From the NCBI RefSeq assembly GCF_017831975.1, contig NZ_JAFDSS010000001.1:3100001-3164000 (forward strand): DNA of 64,000 nt, read 5' to 3'. The notes under the pieces were generated by a model, which was given only the letters and a program-made list of their open reading frames with translations, was not told where the DNA came from and did no database searches. Both the position numbers and the translations under genes were made by a program. This document shows positions 40,147 through 51,684 of the stretch, in pieces. The stretch is from Microbacterium terrae. GTDB lineage: Bacteria > Actinomycetota > Actinomycetes > Actinomycetales > Microbacteriaceae. Positions within the stretch are counted from its first letter, which is position 1, and every line of letters begins with the position of its first letter.

Positions 40147-43100
40147 TCAGTTCTGGCGGCGTCGCCGGACGATGACCAGCGCCGTGATGCCGCCGCCGAG
40201 CAGCAGCACGGCGATGATGCCCGCCGTCCACAGCGTCGCGGTCTGAAGCCCTGTCGGGGGCAGCGGCGGCGGGACCGGGTCGAAGGTGTTCGTCACGACG
40301 ATCTCGACGGCGCCTGTGCCCATCACAGTGGTCGCCGTCGTGCCCTCGAGCGGCACGCCGTCGATCGTGATCGTCGTCGCATCGGCGCCGCCGGTGTCGA
40401 CCTCGGTGATCGTGCACTCCGCACCGGTCGGCAGGAGCGTGACGAGCGGGCCGATGGGTCCGCCGATCTCGTACGTCCCGTCGCGCAGGAGCAGGCCCGG
40501 CGCCGGATGCGATGCGTCGATGAGCACGCAGCGCACGTCGAAGGTGAACGAGCGGCCGGCGAAGTCGGATGCACCGGCGCCGTCGACCACCTTCGTGACG
40601 GTGATGGGCGGGTCGAGGTACTCGTTGACGAGCTCCACCGAAGTCTGATCCGCGGCGTCCACGTTCGGCAGCGGAGCGAGCTCCGCGACCGTGCCGTCGA
40701 CGGGGTCGCCGGTGACGCCTGCCTCGGTGACCGCGACCGTGGTGCCCGCGGCATCCATGGTGTCGGTCTCGGTGACGGTGCACTCCGCACCCTCGGGCAG
40801 CTCCGTCCAGATGATGGTCTGGCCGTCGGCGATCGTCTGCGTCATCGGCTCGGCCGCCGTGACCGACCCGCCGTTCCACTCGCAGGCGAGCTCGACCTCG
40901 AATGGGCCGTAGGTCACGGGGTCGCCGTTGATGTCGACCGCGGTCGTCGGGGCGACGGTCTTGGTCACCGAGACCTGCGCGAGATTGAAGGTGTTCTGCA
41001 CCTCGAGGCTCGGCTGGGGCTGGTCGTCGACGCTGAGGATCGTCGGGTCGGTGACGACGGTGAACCGGTACGGTTCGCCGTCGCCGGCGACGACGTCGCC
41101 GTTCTCGTCGAGGATCGCGGTCGAGCTCGCCCCGCCGTCGCCGGTCTCGGTGAGGCTGCACTCGGCTCCGGTCGGGAGGTTGGTCCACAGGGCGGTCGGC
41201 GACGCGGCGCTCACGGTGCGCGCGATCCCGTCGGGGATGCGGACCGGCTCGCCGTCGCGGAAGCACAGCAGGCGCAGATCGAACTCGTCCGTGCCGAACT
41301 TGTCGACGCCGTCGCCCGCGAAGGTCTTGGTGACCTCGAGCGAGCCGGTGAGGTACCAGTTCGTCGCCGTGACCGTGGCGAGGCCGCCCTCGGCCGGCAC
41401 CGTGCCGACACCGGTAGCGAGGTCCTCACCGTCGTTCGGCTCGATCACCACGGCATCCGCGCCCGCCAGGTCGGGCTCGGTCACGGTGCACTCCGACCCG
41501 GCCACCACCTGGGTGACCGCCGTCTGCCAGTCGTTCGCGGCGCTCAGCTCGACACTGCCTTCGAGCACCACCTCGCCGTCGAACGTGCAGGAGTAGTCCA
41601 GCACGAAGCTGTCGGCGCCGAACTGGTCGGCTCCGGCGCCGGCCACCTCCTTGCGCAGCAGCACCTCGGTCGCGTTGAACACGTTGGTGTACGACACGGT
41701 GTTGACCACCGCGGTGCTGTCGGGCTGCAGCTCGGGGATCACGACGGTGCGCGTCTCCTGATCGATCTGCGGCGCGAGTTCACCCTCGGCGCCCGGCACG
41801 TCGGCCTCCGTGATCGTCGCATCCGCGCCGCGGGGGTCGGTCTCGGTGATCGTGCACTCTGCGCGAGCGGGGATCGGCGCGATCGTCTCGGTCTGGTTCC
41901 CGTCGAGCGTGAAGGTCTCGTCGACCACGGTCTCGCCCTGGAAGGTGCAGACCACCTGGAACCCGAACTGCGTCGGGGTCGCCGCCGACTCCGAGACCAC
42001 CGTCTTGCCCACCTCGAGCGATGCGGTCTCGAAGACGTTCGTCACGGTGACCGTGACCGGCTCGGTGGCATCGGGGTCGACGACGACCACGCCGTCGGCC
42101 GGGTCGAGTTCCACACTGGTGGCACCGCCGTCGGAGGTCTCGGCCACGGTGCACTCGGCGCCGTCGGGCAGATCCTCGTACGTGGTGGTGAGAGACGTGC
42201 CGGCCGACAGGGTGCGAACGGCACCCCCCGGGATGCTGTCGGCCGGAATGGCCTCGCCGTTCCAGGTGCAGTCGATGCCGATCACGAAGTCGCCCACGGC
42301 CCATTCCGCGGCATCCCCGTCGATCACCTTCTCGACGACGATGTCGCCGACGTCGAACGTGTTGTCGACCGTCACCTCGACAGGCTCGACGTCGCTGCCC
42401 TGGGTCACGACGACGTGCCCGACTGACGTGTCGGAGCCGTCGTTGGGTCTGATGACCACGCTGCTGGCGCCGCCGTCGTCGTCCTCGATCACGTCGCACT
42501 CCGAGCCGACGGGCGCTGTGAACGGCTCGCTCGTCGTGTCGGCCTCGAGCTCGACGACGACCGGGAACCCGGGGAGGGTCTGGCCGTCGAACGCGCACGA
42601 CACCTGCACCGAGAACGGACCGGCGCCCCACAGCTCGGCGCCGTCGCCGCTCACCGTCTTGGTGACCTCGAGCGCCCCGAGCTCGAAGGTATTGACGACG
42701 CGCAGCGAGAGCTCCGTGTCTTCCTCGATCGTGAACACCCGCACGGGGTTGCCGTCGGCGTCGAGGATCTGCGTCTCGGTCGCACCGCCGTCGTCGGACT
42801 CGGACAGGATGCAGCGGGCGCCGGTCGGCAGCCGGTCGTAGGTCGCCGTCCATCCGCCTGCCTCGGTCAGCTCCCGCGTCGGGCCGCCGGGAATGGCGAC
42901 GACGAGGATCGCGCTGGTCGGATCGACGCAGAGCAGAGTGACCTCGAACGGACCCACGTAGTCGGGGTCGTCGAAGCCCTCGATCTCCTTGGTGACCGTG
43001 AGGCTGCCCTCGGTGTAGGTGTTGGTGACCGTCACGAGCGCGGTCTCGGGCGAGCCGTCGGGCACGATCGTGACGGGCGAGGTGGCGACGTCGACGTCGT

Positions 43101-46100
43101 TCGCGAACCCGGTGTCGGTCTCCTCGACGGTGCACACCGATCCGGCCGCGATGCCCTCCACCTCGGCGGGCACGGTGGGCGTGATCTGGAGGTCGCCGTC
43201 CCACGTGGTCACGTCGCCCAGCGTGCAGGTCACGTGCACAGTGAACTCGGACTCCGCGAACGGCGAGTCCGCCGGCGCGATGACCTTGTCGATCTGCAGC
43301 GGCCCGACCTCGTAGGCGTTGACGAACGCGACCGAGTTGGTGATCTCGGTGCCCTCGTCCGCGGTGAGGATGACGGTCGTCGAGGTGCCGTCGACGGGCG
43401 CGACGGGCCCTTCGGCGGTCTCGCTGGCCACGGTCGTCGACGATGCGTTCGCCGTGCCGGACTCGGTGACGATGCACTCGGCGTTCGCCGGCAGTCCGTC
43501 GAGCGTGACGGTGTCGCCGTCGGCGATCTCGAACACCATGGGATCGTTCTCGTCGTAGCCCTCAGCCCAGACCTCGTCGCCCAGGAAGGTGCACGTCACC
43601 GATACGTCGAACGGACCGAACTCGATCGGCGTGCCGTTCGCATCGACAGCGTCGGACTCAACGGTCTTGCCGATCTCGAGTCCGGCGAGCTCGTAGACGT
43701 TCTCGATCGCGATCCGTCCGACGGCGCGCTCGCGCACGGACTCGGCGATCACCGTGTCGGGGTCGACGTCGAACGACACCTGACCCTGGGGCTTCTCGTC
43801 GAGTGTGCACTCCGCGCCCCACGGGAGCCCCTGAACCAGTTCAGGTGTGGGCGGCGTCACCGTGATCACCCACTCGGCGTCGGGGTCGGTGCTGCCGGGC
43901 GGAGTGACGGGGACACCCACCGAGGTGCAGTCCACGATCACCTCGAATGACTCCGGCGCGTACTGCGCGCCGTCGCCCTCCACCTCCTTCGCGACGATGA
44001 TCGCCCCGGTGGCGAGCGCCGCACCGACCTGCGTGCCCTCGCTCGGCACCATCGTGCGCGCGTCGATCCCGGTGTCTTGATCCTCGGTCGTGTGGGCGCC
44101 CGTTGCGACGGAGTTCCAGGCGATCGTGTCGTCGCCTGCCTCCTCATTCTGAGACGGTGTGGTCGTGACCCCCTCTATGAGGATCACTTCGCCCGGCTCC
44201 AACGGATTGTCAGGCATATCGACGACGGTGCGCACTCCGGTGATCGACGCCGGGTCGACGCTGAGCGGGGCGACCCACGCGCCCGGGGCGCACGCCTCGA
44301 GCGGATCGCCGGGCTCGCCCGGCGCGTACACGTCGGCCGCACACACCTCGGCATCCGTAGTCACGAGATACGTGATCTGGGCCCCGTCGGGCAGCTGCAC
44401 TGCCGTGAGCGTCGCCGCGTCGAGCTGCGGCGTCCATTGCGAGCCGCGGTCGGTGTCGCTGATCGCGCCCGTATCCCCCGGCTTCGGCAGCTCGTCGACC
44501 AGGACGAGTCGATCGAGGGCGACGTTACCGGTGTTCTGGATTCCGAATCGCCAGACGACCTCGCCGCCGGGCTTCGACCGCGGAACGCACGGCCACCAGT
44601 AGAAACCCTCGTCATCCGGGTCGATGAGAGGCCCGGCGTTCGGCGCGTCGCATCCCTGCTCCAGTCGGGTGCGGAAGTCGAAGGCTCCGAGCTCGGTGTC
44701 CACCGCGCGCACGACCTTGCCCGAGCGCACCGCGCCGGCCACGAGAGGCGTGACCACGGCGTCTGCCGAGCACTCGTCGACCGGCGTCGCGACGTTGTTG
44801 CAGCTGTCGAACTGACGGTCTCCGGAGATCGTCGCGGTGTTGGTCACCGGCGCCCCGCCCGGAACCCCCGGGGCGAAGATCATGTCGATCGTGATCGTGT
44901 ACGACTGACCGACCTCGAGGGCCGAGCCGTCGGCGAAGCTGAACGTCACCGTTCCCGACGCCTCGTCGACGACGGTCGTGACCTCGGCAGGGTCCTCCGG
45001 CAACGGTGTTCCCGTCGGCGGCACAGGGGCATCGCCCGCCAGGGCGAACGTGTAGGGTTCGGGGTTGTCGGGGTTGAGGATGAGCGTTCCCGGCGCGGCC
45101 GGCGCATCCACGATCACCGGATTCGCGATCGGCCAGTCACCGCTGTTGGTGACCGTGATCGTGTACGGGATGCTCTGCCCAGGCGAGTACTGGCCGCTCG
45201 GGGTCTTCGTGATGACGACCTCACTCGAGGCGTGCTGGTAGAAGATCGTGTCCTCGGCGAAGTCCGACACCGTGCCCGGCAGGCCGATGGCGCAGGTGGG
45301 GGCGAGGATCGCGCACACCGTCGCCGAGCTCTCGTTGGTGAACTCACCCGGAGCCTCCTCGCCGGGTGCCGCCGTGTTGCCCGCGAGGTCGCTGGGCACC
45401 TCGCCTCCGCTTCGCAGCTCGGTGCGGCGCTGCACGAGCACCGGCACCTCCTGAAGGGGGTCGGTCGGGTTCTCCCACTGAACGGGCGTTCCGGTGTCGT
45501 CGACGGATCGGAACCCGAACCGCACGCTGTCGACCTGGTCGGCCGTCACGTCGGGCGGCAGCGGCGTGGTGAGGAACGTCGCGAGGTCGACCCACGGGCC
45601 CTCCTCCCAGGTTCCGCCCACCGCGACCACGCCGGAGCCGGTGTCGACGAACGTGCTGCCCACGCGCGCGTCCATGCGCACCTGGTTGATCGGCGTCGCG
45701 AGCGCGAAGGAGGGGTCGATGCCGACGTAGTCGAACGCGTTCCAGAAGGTCGGCGCGGTGTCGCCGATCACCATCGTTCCGACGCGCGCCGAGGTGTCGA
45801 CCGAGGGCTGGCCGGTGAGCGTCATCACGACCGGGCTGCCGTCGGGCTCGATCTGGGTGTCGGGGTCGAACGTCTTGCCCGCGCTCACCCCGATCTGCAG
45901 GTCCTCGAGCGTGACGGTGGCGGAGGCGTCCGCCGTGGGGATGTTGTCGTCGGTGCCGCCGCCGGCATCGGCGACCGTCGCCTGCGCCGCGTTCGTCACG
46001 GGGCTGTCGGTGGTGGCGACGCGCGTGTCGGTGGTGCCGCGCACGAACTCGCGCAGGCGCAGATCCATCTCGACGACGGCGACGGCCCCGGCGTCGATGC

Positions 46101-49100
46101 GCCCGTCGTGCGTCACGACGATGGCAACGACGTCGGCGAGAGCAGCCGACCCCCGGCCGAGCGCGACACTCGCCTCGATCTCTTCGGTGTCGTCGCCGAA
46201 GCCGTCGCCGTCGGTGTCGTGGATGAGGGTGACGAGGGTGGTCTCGGTGCCGCCCGGGATCGAGATCTGCCGGATGTCGTAGAGGTCGAACTCGCGGAAC
46301 GGGCTGTCCTCCGGCGCCGTGTCCGGCGTCGGGTCGGAGATCGTCAGAGTGTCGACCTTGGTCGCGGTGCGGTTGGTCGCCGTCAGCTGAACGCGCCCGG
46401 TCGGGTACGCCGACTGCGGGATGCCGTCCGGCGGAACGCCGAACGGGCTGTTCGACCAGGTCTTCTCGAGATCGACGTTCAGCGGCACGTCGATGATCGC
46501 GATGGTGTCGCTGTCGTCGGTGTCGATGACGGTCTCGCCGGTCGAGTCGGTTCCCGTGACGTTGGCGACGTCGAGCACCGTTCCGATCGTGCCGTCGGGG
46601 TCGTCTGCGCTGTCGTCGATGTTGTACTCGAGCGTTCCGATCGCCGGCTGCGCCGGGTCGGAGCGGAGGTAGTCGCGCAGCTGCACGTCGACGAAGATCT
46701 GCCGGTCGTTGCCGGTGGAGCGGGCCACGCCGCTGCCGACGGGGGGTGCCGTGAGGTCACCCGCGGCCGTCGCGGCGCGCGTCGGGCTCTCCTCCCACAG
46801 CAGTCGGATCCCGAGAGCCTGCTCCCGGTCGGCCGCCGTCAGCGTCACGCCGGGGAAAGCGCCGTCGCACGACGCCGGGCAGGGGTCGTTCTCGAGGTCG
46901 ACCCACGCACTGCCGTTCCACAGCTGCACCGCGGTCACCTGGTCGTACTGGATGTAGGCATCCATGTCGGAGGTGATGGCGGGTACGCCGGTGATGTCGA
47001 ACGCATCCCAGAACGACCCATGCAGCTCAGCGGCATCCGGGCTGCCTGCCGGCGACGCCGGTGGAGCAGCCTCGTCCTGCACGGTGAGCTCCTGCACGTC
47101 GCTCAGCCCGCCGGTGGACCAGTTCAGGGTGATCCGGGCGTCCGCCTGCGAACGCGCGGTGATGACGTTGGGCTCGATGTCCTTCTCGAGGGCGTCGGGG
47201 CCGTCGCCGTCGGGGTCATAGGGGTCGAGGTCGATCTCGGCGCAGGCGGTGTCGTCGGCCGACGGGGTGGACTGCAGGCCGCCGCTCCCGGTGGCCGAGC
47301 TCTGGCCGCAGTTCGCGAGGGTCGCGGGGGCCACCGTCTCAGGATCGGGCACGCGCTCGGTGTCGCGCACCTCGGCCGAGAAGTGCGGCTCGACCGACGT
47401 GCCGGGCGGGAAGGGCTCACCGTCGTCGGCGGTGTAGGTGAACTGCAGACCCTGGATGAGCTCCTGCTCGCCGGGCGGGATCTCCATGCTGAACACGGTC
47501 GGACCCTCGACGACGACCGGATCGCCGCTCGCGTCCAGCAGCGGCACCCACGCCGAGCCGTTCCAGTAGGTGATCGTGAGCGTCGCACCCGCGGGCACGG
47601 CGGTCTCGGTGATGGCCGTGGCGTTGAAGCTGTCCCAGAAGGTGCCGTCGACCGAACCCGGGTTCGCGGGGTCCTGCACGACGATCGTCTCGGCGCCCGT
47701 GGTCGACCGGGGGAAGTCGGCGATCTGGCTGTCGAGGGTGACGAGCACCCACTCGCCCGGACGGTCCAGGATCGTCGTGGGGTAGATCGACTTGCCCGTG
47801 ATCACCTCGAGGTGCTTCTCGTAGACGACGAGGTCGGCGCCGGCCTGCTCGGTCGACGAGCCGCCGTTCGGGTCGGTGCCGATGACGTCGATCACGTTGG
47901 GGATCGTCGCGGGGTAGCCCGCCTGGTCGGGATCGGTCTGCACGTCGAAGCTGATGTCGACCGTCGCCTCGGGCGGGATCGCGCCGGTGAAGGTGATCGA
48001 CCAGCGCACCACGTCTCCGCTCGGCGCCGGGGGCTCCTCACCGTTTGCAACGGGGAGCGGCCCTTCGGAGGTGCCGTCGTCGTAGTAGTAGGTGATGGTC
48101 GCGCCGGAGGCGCCTTCCGGCCACACGATCGGGTCGGTGAACCCGGCGAACGCCATCGACTGGTCGAACCCGTCGGCCCACGGGTCGTCGGGGTCGGTGA
48201 GCGTGGGCTCGGTGATGGTGAGCTCGGACAGCGTGAAGTCGCTGCCGTTGCCCGCGGTGATCGTCGCGGTCGAGGTGTCGCCGGCGGCGACCTCCTCGGG
48301 CGAGAACGACTTCTCGGCGATGACGTCGATGTTCGCCGCGAGGATCTCGTGCGTCGCGTCGTCGGTGTCGGTCTCCGTCTCGTCGCCGAGGCCGACCTCG
48401 CTCTCCGCGATGTTGGTGACGGTGAGGTTGCCCGCGAGTTCGCCGACGTCGTCGGGGTGCTCGAAGTCGAGGTCGACTCCGCCGGTCGCCCCGTTCGGGA
48501 TGCCGGGCGCTGTCGTGCTGGTGAAGACGATCTGCACGCCGATGACATCCTCGGGCGGGACGCCGGCGGGTGGACCGGGCTGCGCCGGGTTCGTCGCCGG
48601 GTCTCCGGCGACCGGACCTCCGTCGGTGATGTAGACGATCTGCGCGGTCTCGGCGCCGTCCGGATACGAAACCGTGCCGACTCCCGTGAATGCGAGCTGG
48701 TCGAACGGATTCGGGGTGGCGGTCGGGTCGGCCGGATCGCTGATCGTCAGCGTGTCGACCTCGGCGTTCGACTGGTTCGTCGCGGTGATGGCCGCGACGA
48801 CCGGCAGCCCCGGGGTGGCCAGCGCGCTCGTCGGGTCGAAGGTCTTCGTCGTCTCGACCGCGAGTTCGAGCGGCACGACGGGCGTGACCTCGGCTGTGTC
48901 GTCGAGCGGGCCCGAGGTCTGCGTGTCGGCATCGGTGACCGCGGTGTTCGGGACCGGGATGCCGTTGGCGGAATACGGCAGATCGGGGTCGGCGTGCACC
49001 TGGATCGTCACCGATCCCGTCGCGCCCGCCGGGATTCCGGCGGATCCGTCGGGGAGGGTGGAGGTGAACTCGACCAGCACCGACTGGCCGTCCTGCGTGA

Positions 49101-49413
49101 CGTCGCCGGCGAGACCGGAGGAGATCACGACGTCGTCGACGATGAACTCGTCGGGGACCACATCGGTGACCTGGGCACCGCTGCACCCCGCGCCGAGCGA
49201 TGTGCAGGTGAGGGTGATCGTGTAGGTGAACGTCTGACCCGGCTGCACCGTCTCGACGCTCGCGGTCTTGATGACCTCGACGTCACCGTCTGCCGCGACA
49301 GCCGGAACGGTGGCGACAAGAGCGCTGCCGAACCCGAGGGTCAGAGCCGTGACCGCGGCGATCCACCGGCGTCGCACCCGAAGGCGCCGCTCCCGTCGGT
49401 CACGATCGTGCAT
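40147..49413 (-). CDS. Giant sortase-anchored surface protein with DUF5979 repeats
   Basis: A protein of about 3088 residues. A basic start (RRERRLRVRRR) and a hydrophobic signal helix end at VPAVA. The N-terminal half has six related units with [LV]TISDP-like starts and FWDAF-like turns, probably DUF11-type immunoglobulin folds. A short single domain follows (about 1500-1800), then eleven DUF5979-type repeats (about 1805-3046). The C-terminus is LPPTG, a hydrophobic helix and RRRRQN, a sortase cell-wall anchor. It should form a long stalk on the cell surface, perhaps an adhesin. ATG 49413 has GGGGGG seven bases upstream. No sortase gene is in the window. Confidence 0.93.
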   Translation of the reverse strand: MHDRDRRERRLRVRRRWIAAVTALTLGFGSALVATVPAVAADGDVEVIKTASVETVQPGQTFTYTITLTCTSLGAGCSGAQVTDVVPDEFIVDDVVISSGLAGDVTQDGQSVLVEFTSTLPDGSAGIPAGATGSVTIQVHADPDLPYSANGIPVPNTAVTDADTQTSGPLDDTAEVTPVVPLELAVETTKTFDPTSALATPGLPVVAAITATNQSNAEVDTLTISDPADPTATPNPFDQLAFTGVGTVSYPDGAETAQIVYITDGGPVAGDPATNPAQPGPPAGVPPEDVIGVQIVFTSTTAPGIPNGATGGVDLDFEHPDDVGELAGNLTVTNIAESEVGLGDETETDTDDATHEILAANIDVIAEKSFSPEEVAAGDTSTATITAGNGSDFTLSELTITEPTLTDPDDPWADGFDQSMAFAGFTDPIVWPEGASGATITYYYDDGTSEGPLPVANGEEPPAPSGDVVRWSITFTGAIPPEATVDISFDVQTDPDQAGYPATIPNVIDVIGTDPNGGSSTEQAGADLVVYEKHLEVITGKSIYPTTILDRPGEWVLVTLDSQIADFPRSTTGAETIVVQDPANPGSVDGTFWDSFNATAITETAVPAGATLTITYWNGSAWVPLLDASGDPVVVEGPTVFSMEIPPGEQELIQGLQFTYTADDGEPFPPGTSVEPHFSAEVRDTERVPDPETVAPATLANCGQSSATGSGGLQSTPSADDTACAEIDLDPYDPDGDGPDALEKDIEPNVITARSQADARITLNWSTGGLSDVQELTVQDEAAPPASPAGSPDAAELHGSFWDAFDITGVPAITSDMDAYIQYDQVTAVQLWNGSAWVDLENDPCPASCDGAFPGVTLTAADREQALGIRLLWEESPTRAATAAGDLTAPPVGSGVARSTGNDRQIFVDVQLRDYLRSDPAQPAIGTLEYNIDDSADDPDGTIGTVLDVANVTGTDSTGETVIDTDDSDTIAIIDVPLNVDLEKTWSNSPFGVPPDGIPQSAYPTGRVQLTATNRTATKVDTLTISDPTPDTAPEDSPFREFDLYDIRQISIPGGTETTLVTLIHDTDGDGFGDDTEEIEASVALGRGSAALADVVAIVVTHDGRIDAGAVAVVEMDLRLREFVRGTTDTRVATTDSPVTNAAQATVADAGGGTDDNIPTADASATVTLEDLQIGVSAGKTFDPDTQIEPDGSPVVMTLTGQPSVDTSARVGTMVIGDTAPTFWNAFDYVGIDPSFALATPINQVRMDARVGSTFVDTGSGVVAVGGTWEEGPWVDLATFLTTPLPPDVTADQVDSVRFGFRSVDDTGTPVQWENPTDPLQEVPVLVQRRTELRSGGEVPSDLAGNTAAPGEEAPGEFTNESSATVCAILAPTCAIGLPGTVSDFAEDTIFYQHASSEVVITKTPSGQYSPGQSIPYTITVTNSGDWPIANPVIVDAPAAPGTLILNPDNPEPYTFALAGDAPVPPTGTPLPEDPAEVTTVVDEASGTVTFSFADGSALEVGQSYTITIDMIFAPGVPGGAPVTNTATISGDRQFDSCNNVATPVDECSADAVVTPLVAGAVRSGKVVRAVDTELGAFDFRTRLEQGCDAPNAGPLIDPDDEGFYWWPCVPRSKPGGEVVWRFGIQNTGNVALDRLVLVDELPKPGDTGAISDTDRGSQWTPQLDAATLTAVQLPDGAQITYLVTTDAEVCAADVYAPGEPGDPLEACAPGAWVAPLSVDPASITGVRTVVDMPDNPLEPGEVILIEGVTTTPSQNEEAGDDTIAWNSVATGAHTTEDQDTGIDARTMVPSEGTQVGAALATGAIIVAKEVEGDGAQYAPESFEVIVDCTSVGVPVTPPGSTDPDAEWVITVTPPTPELVQGLPWGAECTLDEKPQGQVSFDVDPDTVIAESVRERAVGRIAIENVYELAGLEIGKTVESDAVDANGTPIEFGPFDVSVTCTFLGDEVWAEGYDENDPMVFEIADGDTVTLDGLPANAECIVTESGTANASSTTVASETAEGPVAPVDGTSTTVILTADEGTEITNSVAFVNAYEVGPLQIDKVIAPADSPFAESEFTVHVTCTLGDVTTWDGDLQITPTVPAEVEGIAAGSVCTVEETDTGFANDVDVATSPVTIVPDGSPETALVTVTNTYTEGSLTVTKEIEGFDDPDYVGPFEVTLLCVDPTSAILVVAIPGGPTRELTEAGGWTATYDRLPTGARCILSESDDGGATETQILDADGNPVRVFTIEEDTELSLRVVNTFELGALEVTKTVSGDGAELWGAGPFSVQVSCAFDGQTLPGFPVVVELEADTTSEPFTAPVGSECDVIEDDDGGASSVVIRPNDGSDTSVGHVVVTQGSDVEPVEVTVDNTFDVGDIVVEKVIDGDAAEWAVGDFVIGIDCTWNGEAIPADSIPGGAVRTLSAGTSLTTTYEDLPDGAECTVAETSDGGATSVELDPADGVVVVDPDATEPVTVTVTNVFETASLEVGKTVVSESAATPTQFGFQVVCTFQGETVVDETFTLDGNQTETIAPIPARAECTITETDPRGADATITEADVPGAEGELAPQIDQETRTVVIPELQPDSTAVVNTVSYTNVFNATEVLLRKEVAGAGADQFGADSFVLDYSCTFDGEVVLEGSVELSAANDWQTAVTQVVAGSECTVTEPDLAGADAVVIEPNDGEDLATGVGTVPAEGGLATVTATNWYLTGSLEVTKTFAGDGVDKFGTDEFDLRLLCFRDGEPVRIPDGIARTVSAASPTALWTNLPTGAECSLTETGDGGASSTAILDENGDVVAGDGEPYRFTVVTDPTILSVDDQPQPSLEVQNTFNLAQVSVTKTVAPTTAVDINGDPVTYGPFEVELACEWNGGSVTAAEPMTQTIADGQTIIWTELPEGAECTVTETDTMDAAGTTVAVTEAGVTGDPVDGTVAELAPLPNVDAADQTSVELVNEYLDPPITVTKVVDGAGASDFAGRSFTFDVRCVLIDASHPAPGLLLRDGTYEIGGPIGPLVTLLPTGAECTITEVDTGGADATTITIDGVPLEGTTATTVMGTGAVEIVVTNTFDPVPPPLPPTGLQTATLWTAGIIAVLLLGGGITALVIVRRRRQN
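40277..44001 (-). repeat. Eleven DUF5979-type protein repeats
   Basis: Eleven units averaging about 113 residues run to the C-terminal anchor. Each starts like LEVTKTV or VTKVVDG, has a Cys in a block like VTCTFDG, a second Cys in AECTVTE, often DDGGA, and ends in VTNTF. The two Cys are present in all eleven. Units are diverged, so this is an old duplication rather than a recent copy. Confidence 0.85.
45735..48765 (-). repeat. Six N-terminal repeats of the giant protein
   Basis: Related blocks begin at about 48762 (VDTLTISDPADP), 48235, 47700 (ETIVVQDPANP), 47105 (VQELTVQDEA), 46355 (VDTLTISDPTP) and 45785 (VGTMVIGDTAP), each followed by an F[DW]xF turn. Spacing is 530-750 bases. They look like tandem beta-sandwich domains. 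Confidence 0.7.
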
Positions 49414-49509
49414 GCGCAAACCCCCCGGTCTTGGTCACTCCCAGACAGCCTATGGACAACTCACAGGAGTTTCCAGGCGTTACGGGAGTGCCAGGAGTGA
49501 ACTGTGTGA

Positions 49510-51012
<1,503 letters not shown>

Positions 51013-51017
51013 TCCCA

Positions 51018-51051
51018 CTAACTTGCACACATCTGTGCAAGTTAGTACTCT
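51018..51051 (+). promoter_or_regulatory. tetR promoter with a perfect 28-bp palindromic operator
   Basis: CTAACTTGCACA (51018-51029) and TGTGCAAGTTAG (51034-51045) are exact inverted arms around CATC. TTGCAC (51024-51029) and TACTCT (51046-51051) are 16 bases apart and read as -35 and -10. The GTG at 51058 follows six bases later. This fits autorepression by the TetR protein of a leaderless operon. Confidence 0.75.
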
Positions 51052-51057
51052 GGGGGA

Positions 51058-51684
51058 GTGACCGACACCCTCCCTGCTTCTGCGCGCCGTCCGCGACGCG
51101 ATGCCCTCGAGAACCGCGCCGGCATCCTCGCCGCCGCCCGGGTCGCCCTCGCCCACGACCCCCGTGCGTCGATCGACGCCATCGCCCGCGAGGCGGGCCT
51201 CACACGCCGGGCGCTGTACGGGCATTTCGACGACCGCGACGCCCTCATCCGCGAACTCATCGCCACCGGCGCCGCACGGTTCAACGCGATCGCCGGCACC
51301 ATCGACCATGACGACGCCCGCGTGGCCCTCGCCCGCCTCGCCGCGGCGCTCTGGCGCGAAGCGGCGGAGGTGCAGGTCGCCGCCGCCATCGCCCTCGACG
51401 AGAACCACCTCGAGTCCACCGGTCTCGCGCTCGCTCCGCTGCGCCGTCGGGTCGCCGCCATCGTGCGATCCGGACAGGACGACGGCGTGCTCCGCACCGA
51501 TGTGCCCGCCCCCACTCTCGCGCGGCTCGTCGAGGAGACAGCGCGCACCGTCATCACCCGCATGGATGCCTCCTCCCCCGTCGCGTCGTCGCTCGCGGTG
51601 CGGGCGGTGCTGAGCATCGCGGGACTCGGCTGGCGCGAGTCCGAGGCGCTCCTCGCCGAACACCCCGAGGTGCTGCCCGCATGA
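51058..51684 (+). CDS. TetR family transcriptional regulator
   Basis: A 208-residue repressor. The N-terminal helix-turn-helix spans about 15-65: RAGILAAARVALAHDPRASIDAIAREAGLTRRALYGHFDDRDALIREL. The C-terminal helical domain (70-200) should bind a ligand. It begins with GTG and has an autoregulatory-type palindrome directly upstream. The stop overlaps the next ATG (ATGA), and two membrane-transport-like genes follow, so it probably controls the whole operon. The ligand is unknown. Confidence 0.93.
   Translation: MTDTLPASARRPRRDALENRAGILAAARVALAHDPRASIDAIAREAGLTRRALYGHFDDRDALIRELIATGAARFNAIAGTIDHDDARVALARLAAALWREAAEVQVAAAIALDENHLESTGLALAPLRRRVAAIVRSGQDDGVLRTDVPAPTLARLVEETARTVITRMDASSPVASSLAVRAVLSIAGLGWRESEALLAEHPEVLPA

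Noticed and set aside
44077..49500. A plus-strand open frame of about 1800 codons opposite the giant surface gene
   Set aside because: Its translation is rich in Arg, Gly, Asp and Val with no domain or signal, while the opposite strand has a signal peptide, repeats and an anchor. Long antisense frames are common in GC-rich DNA.
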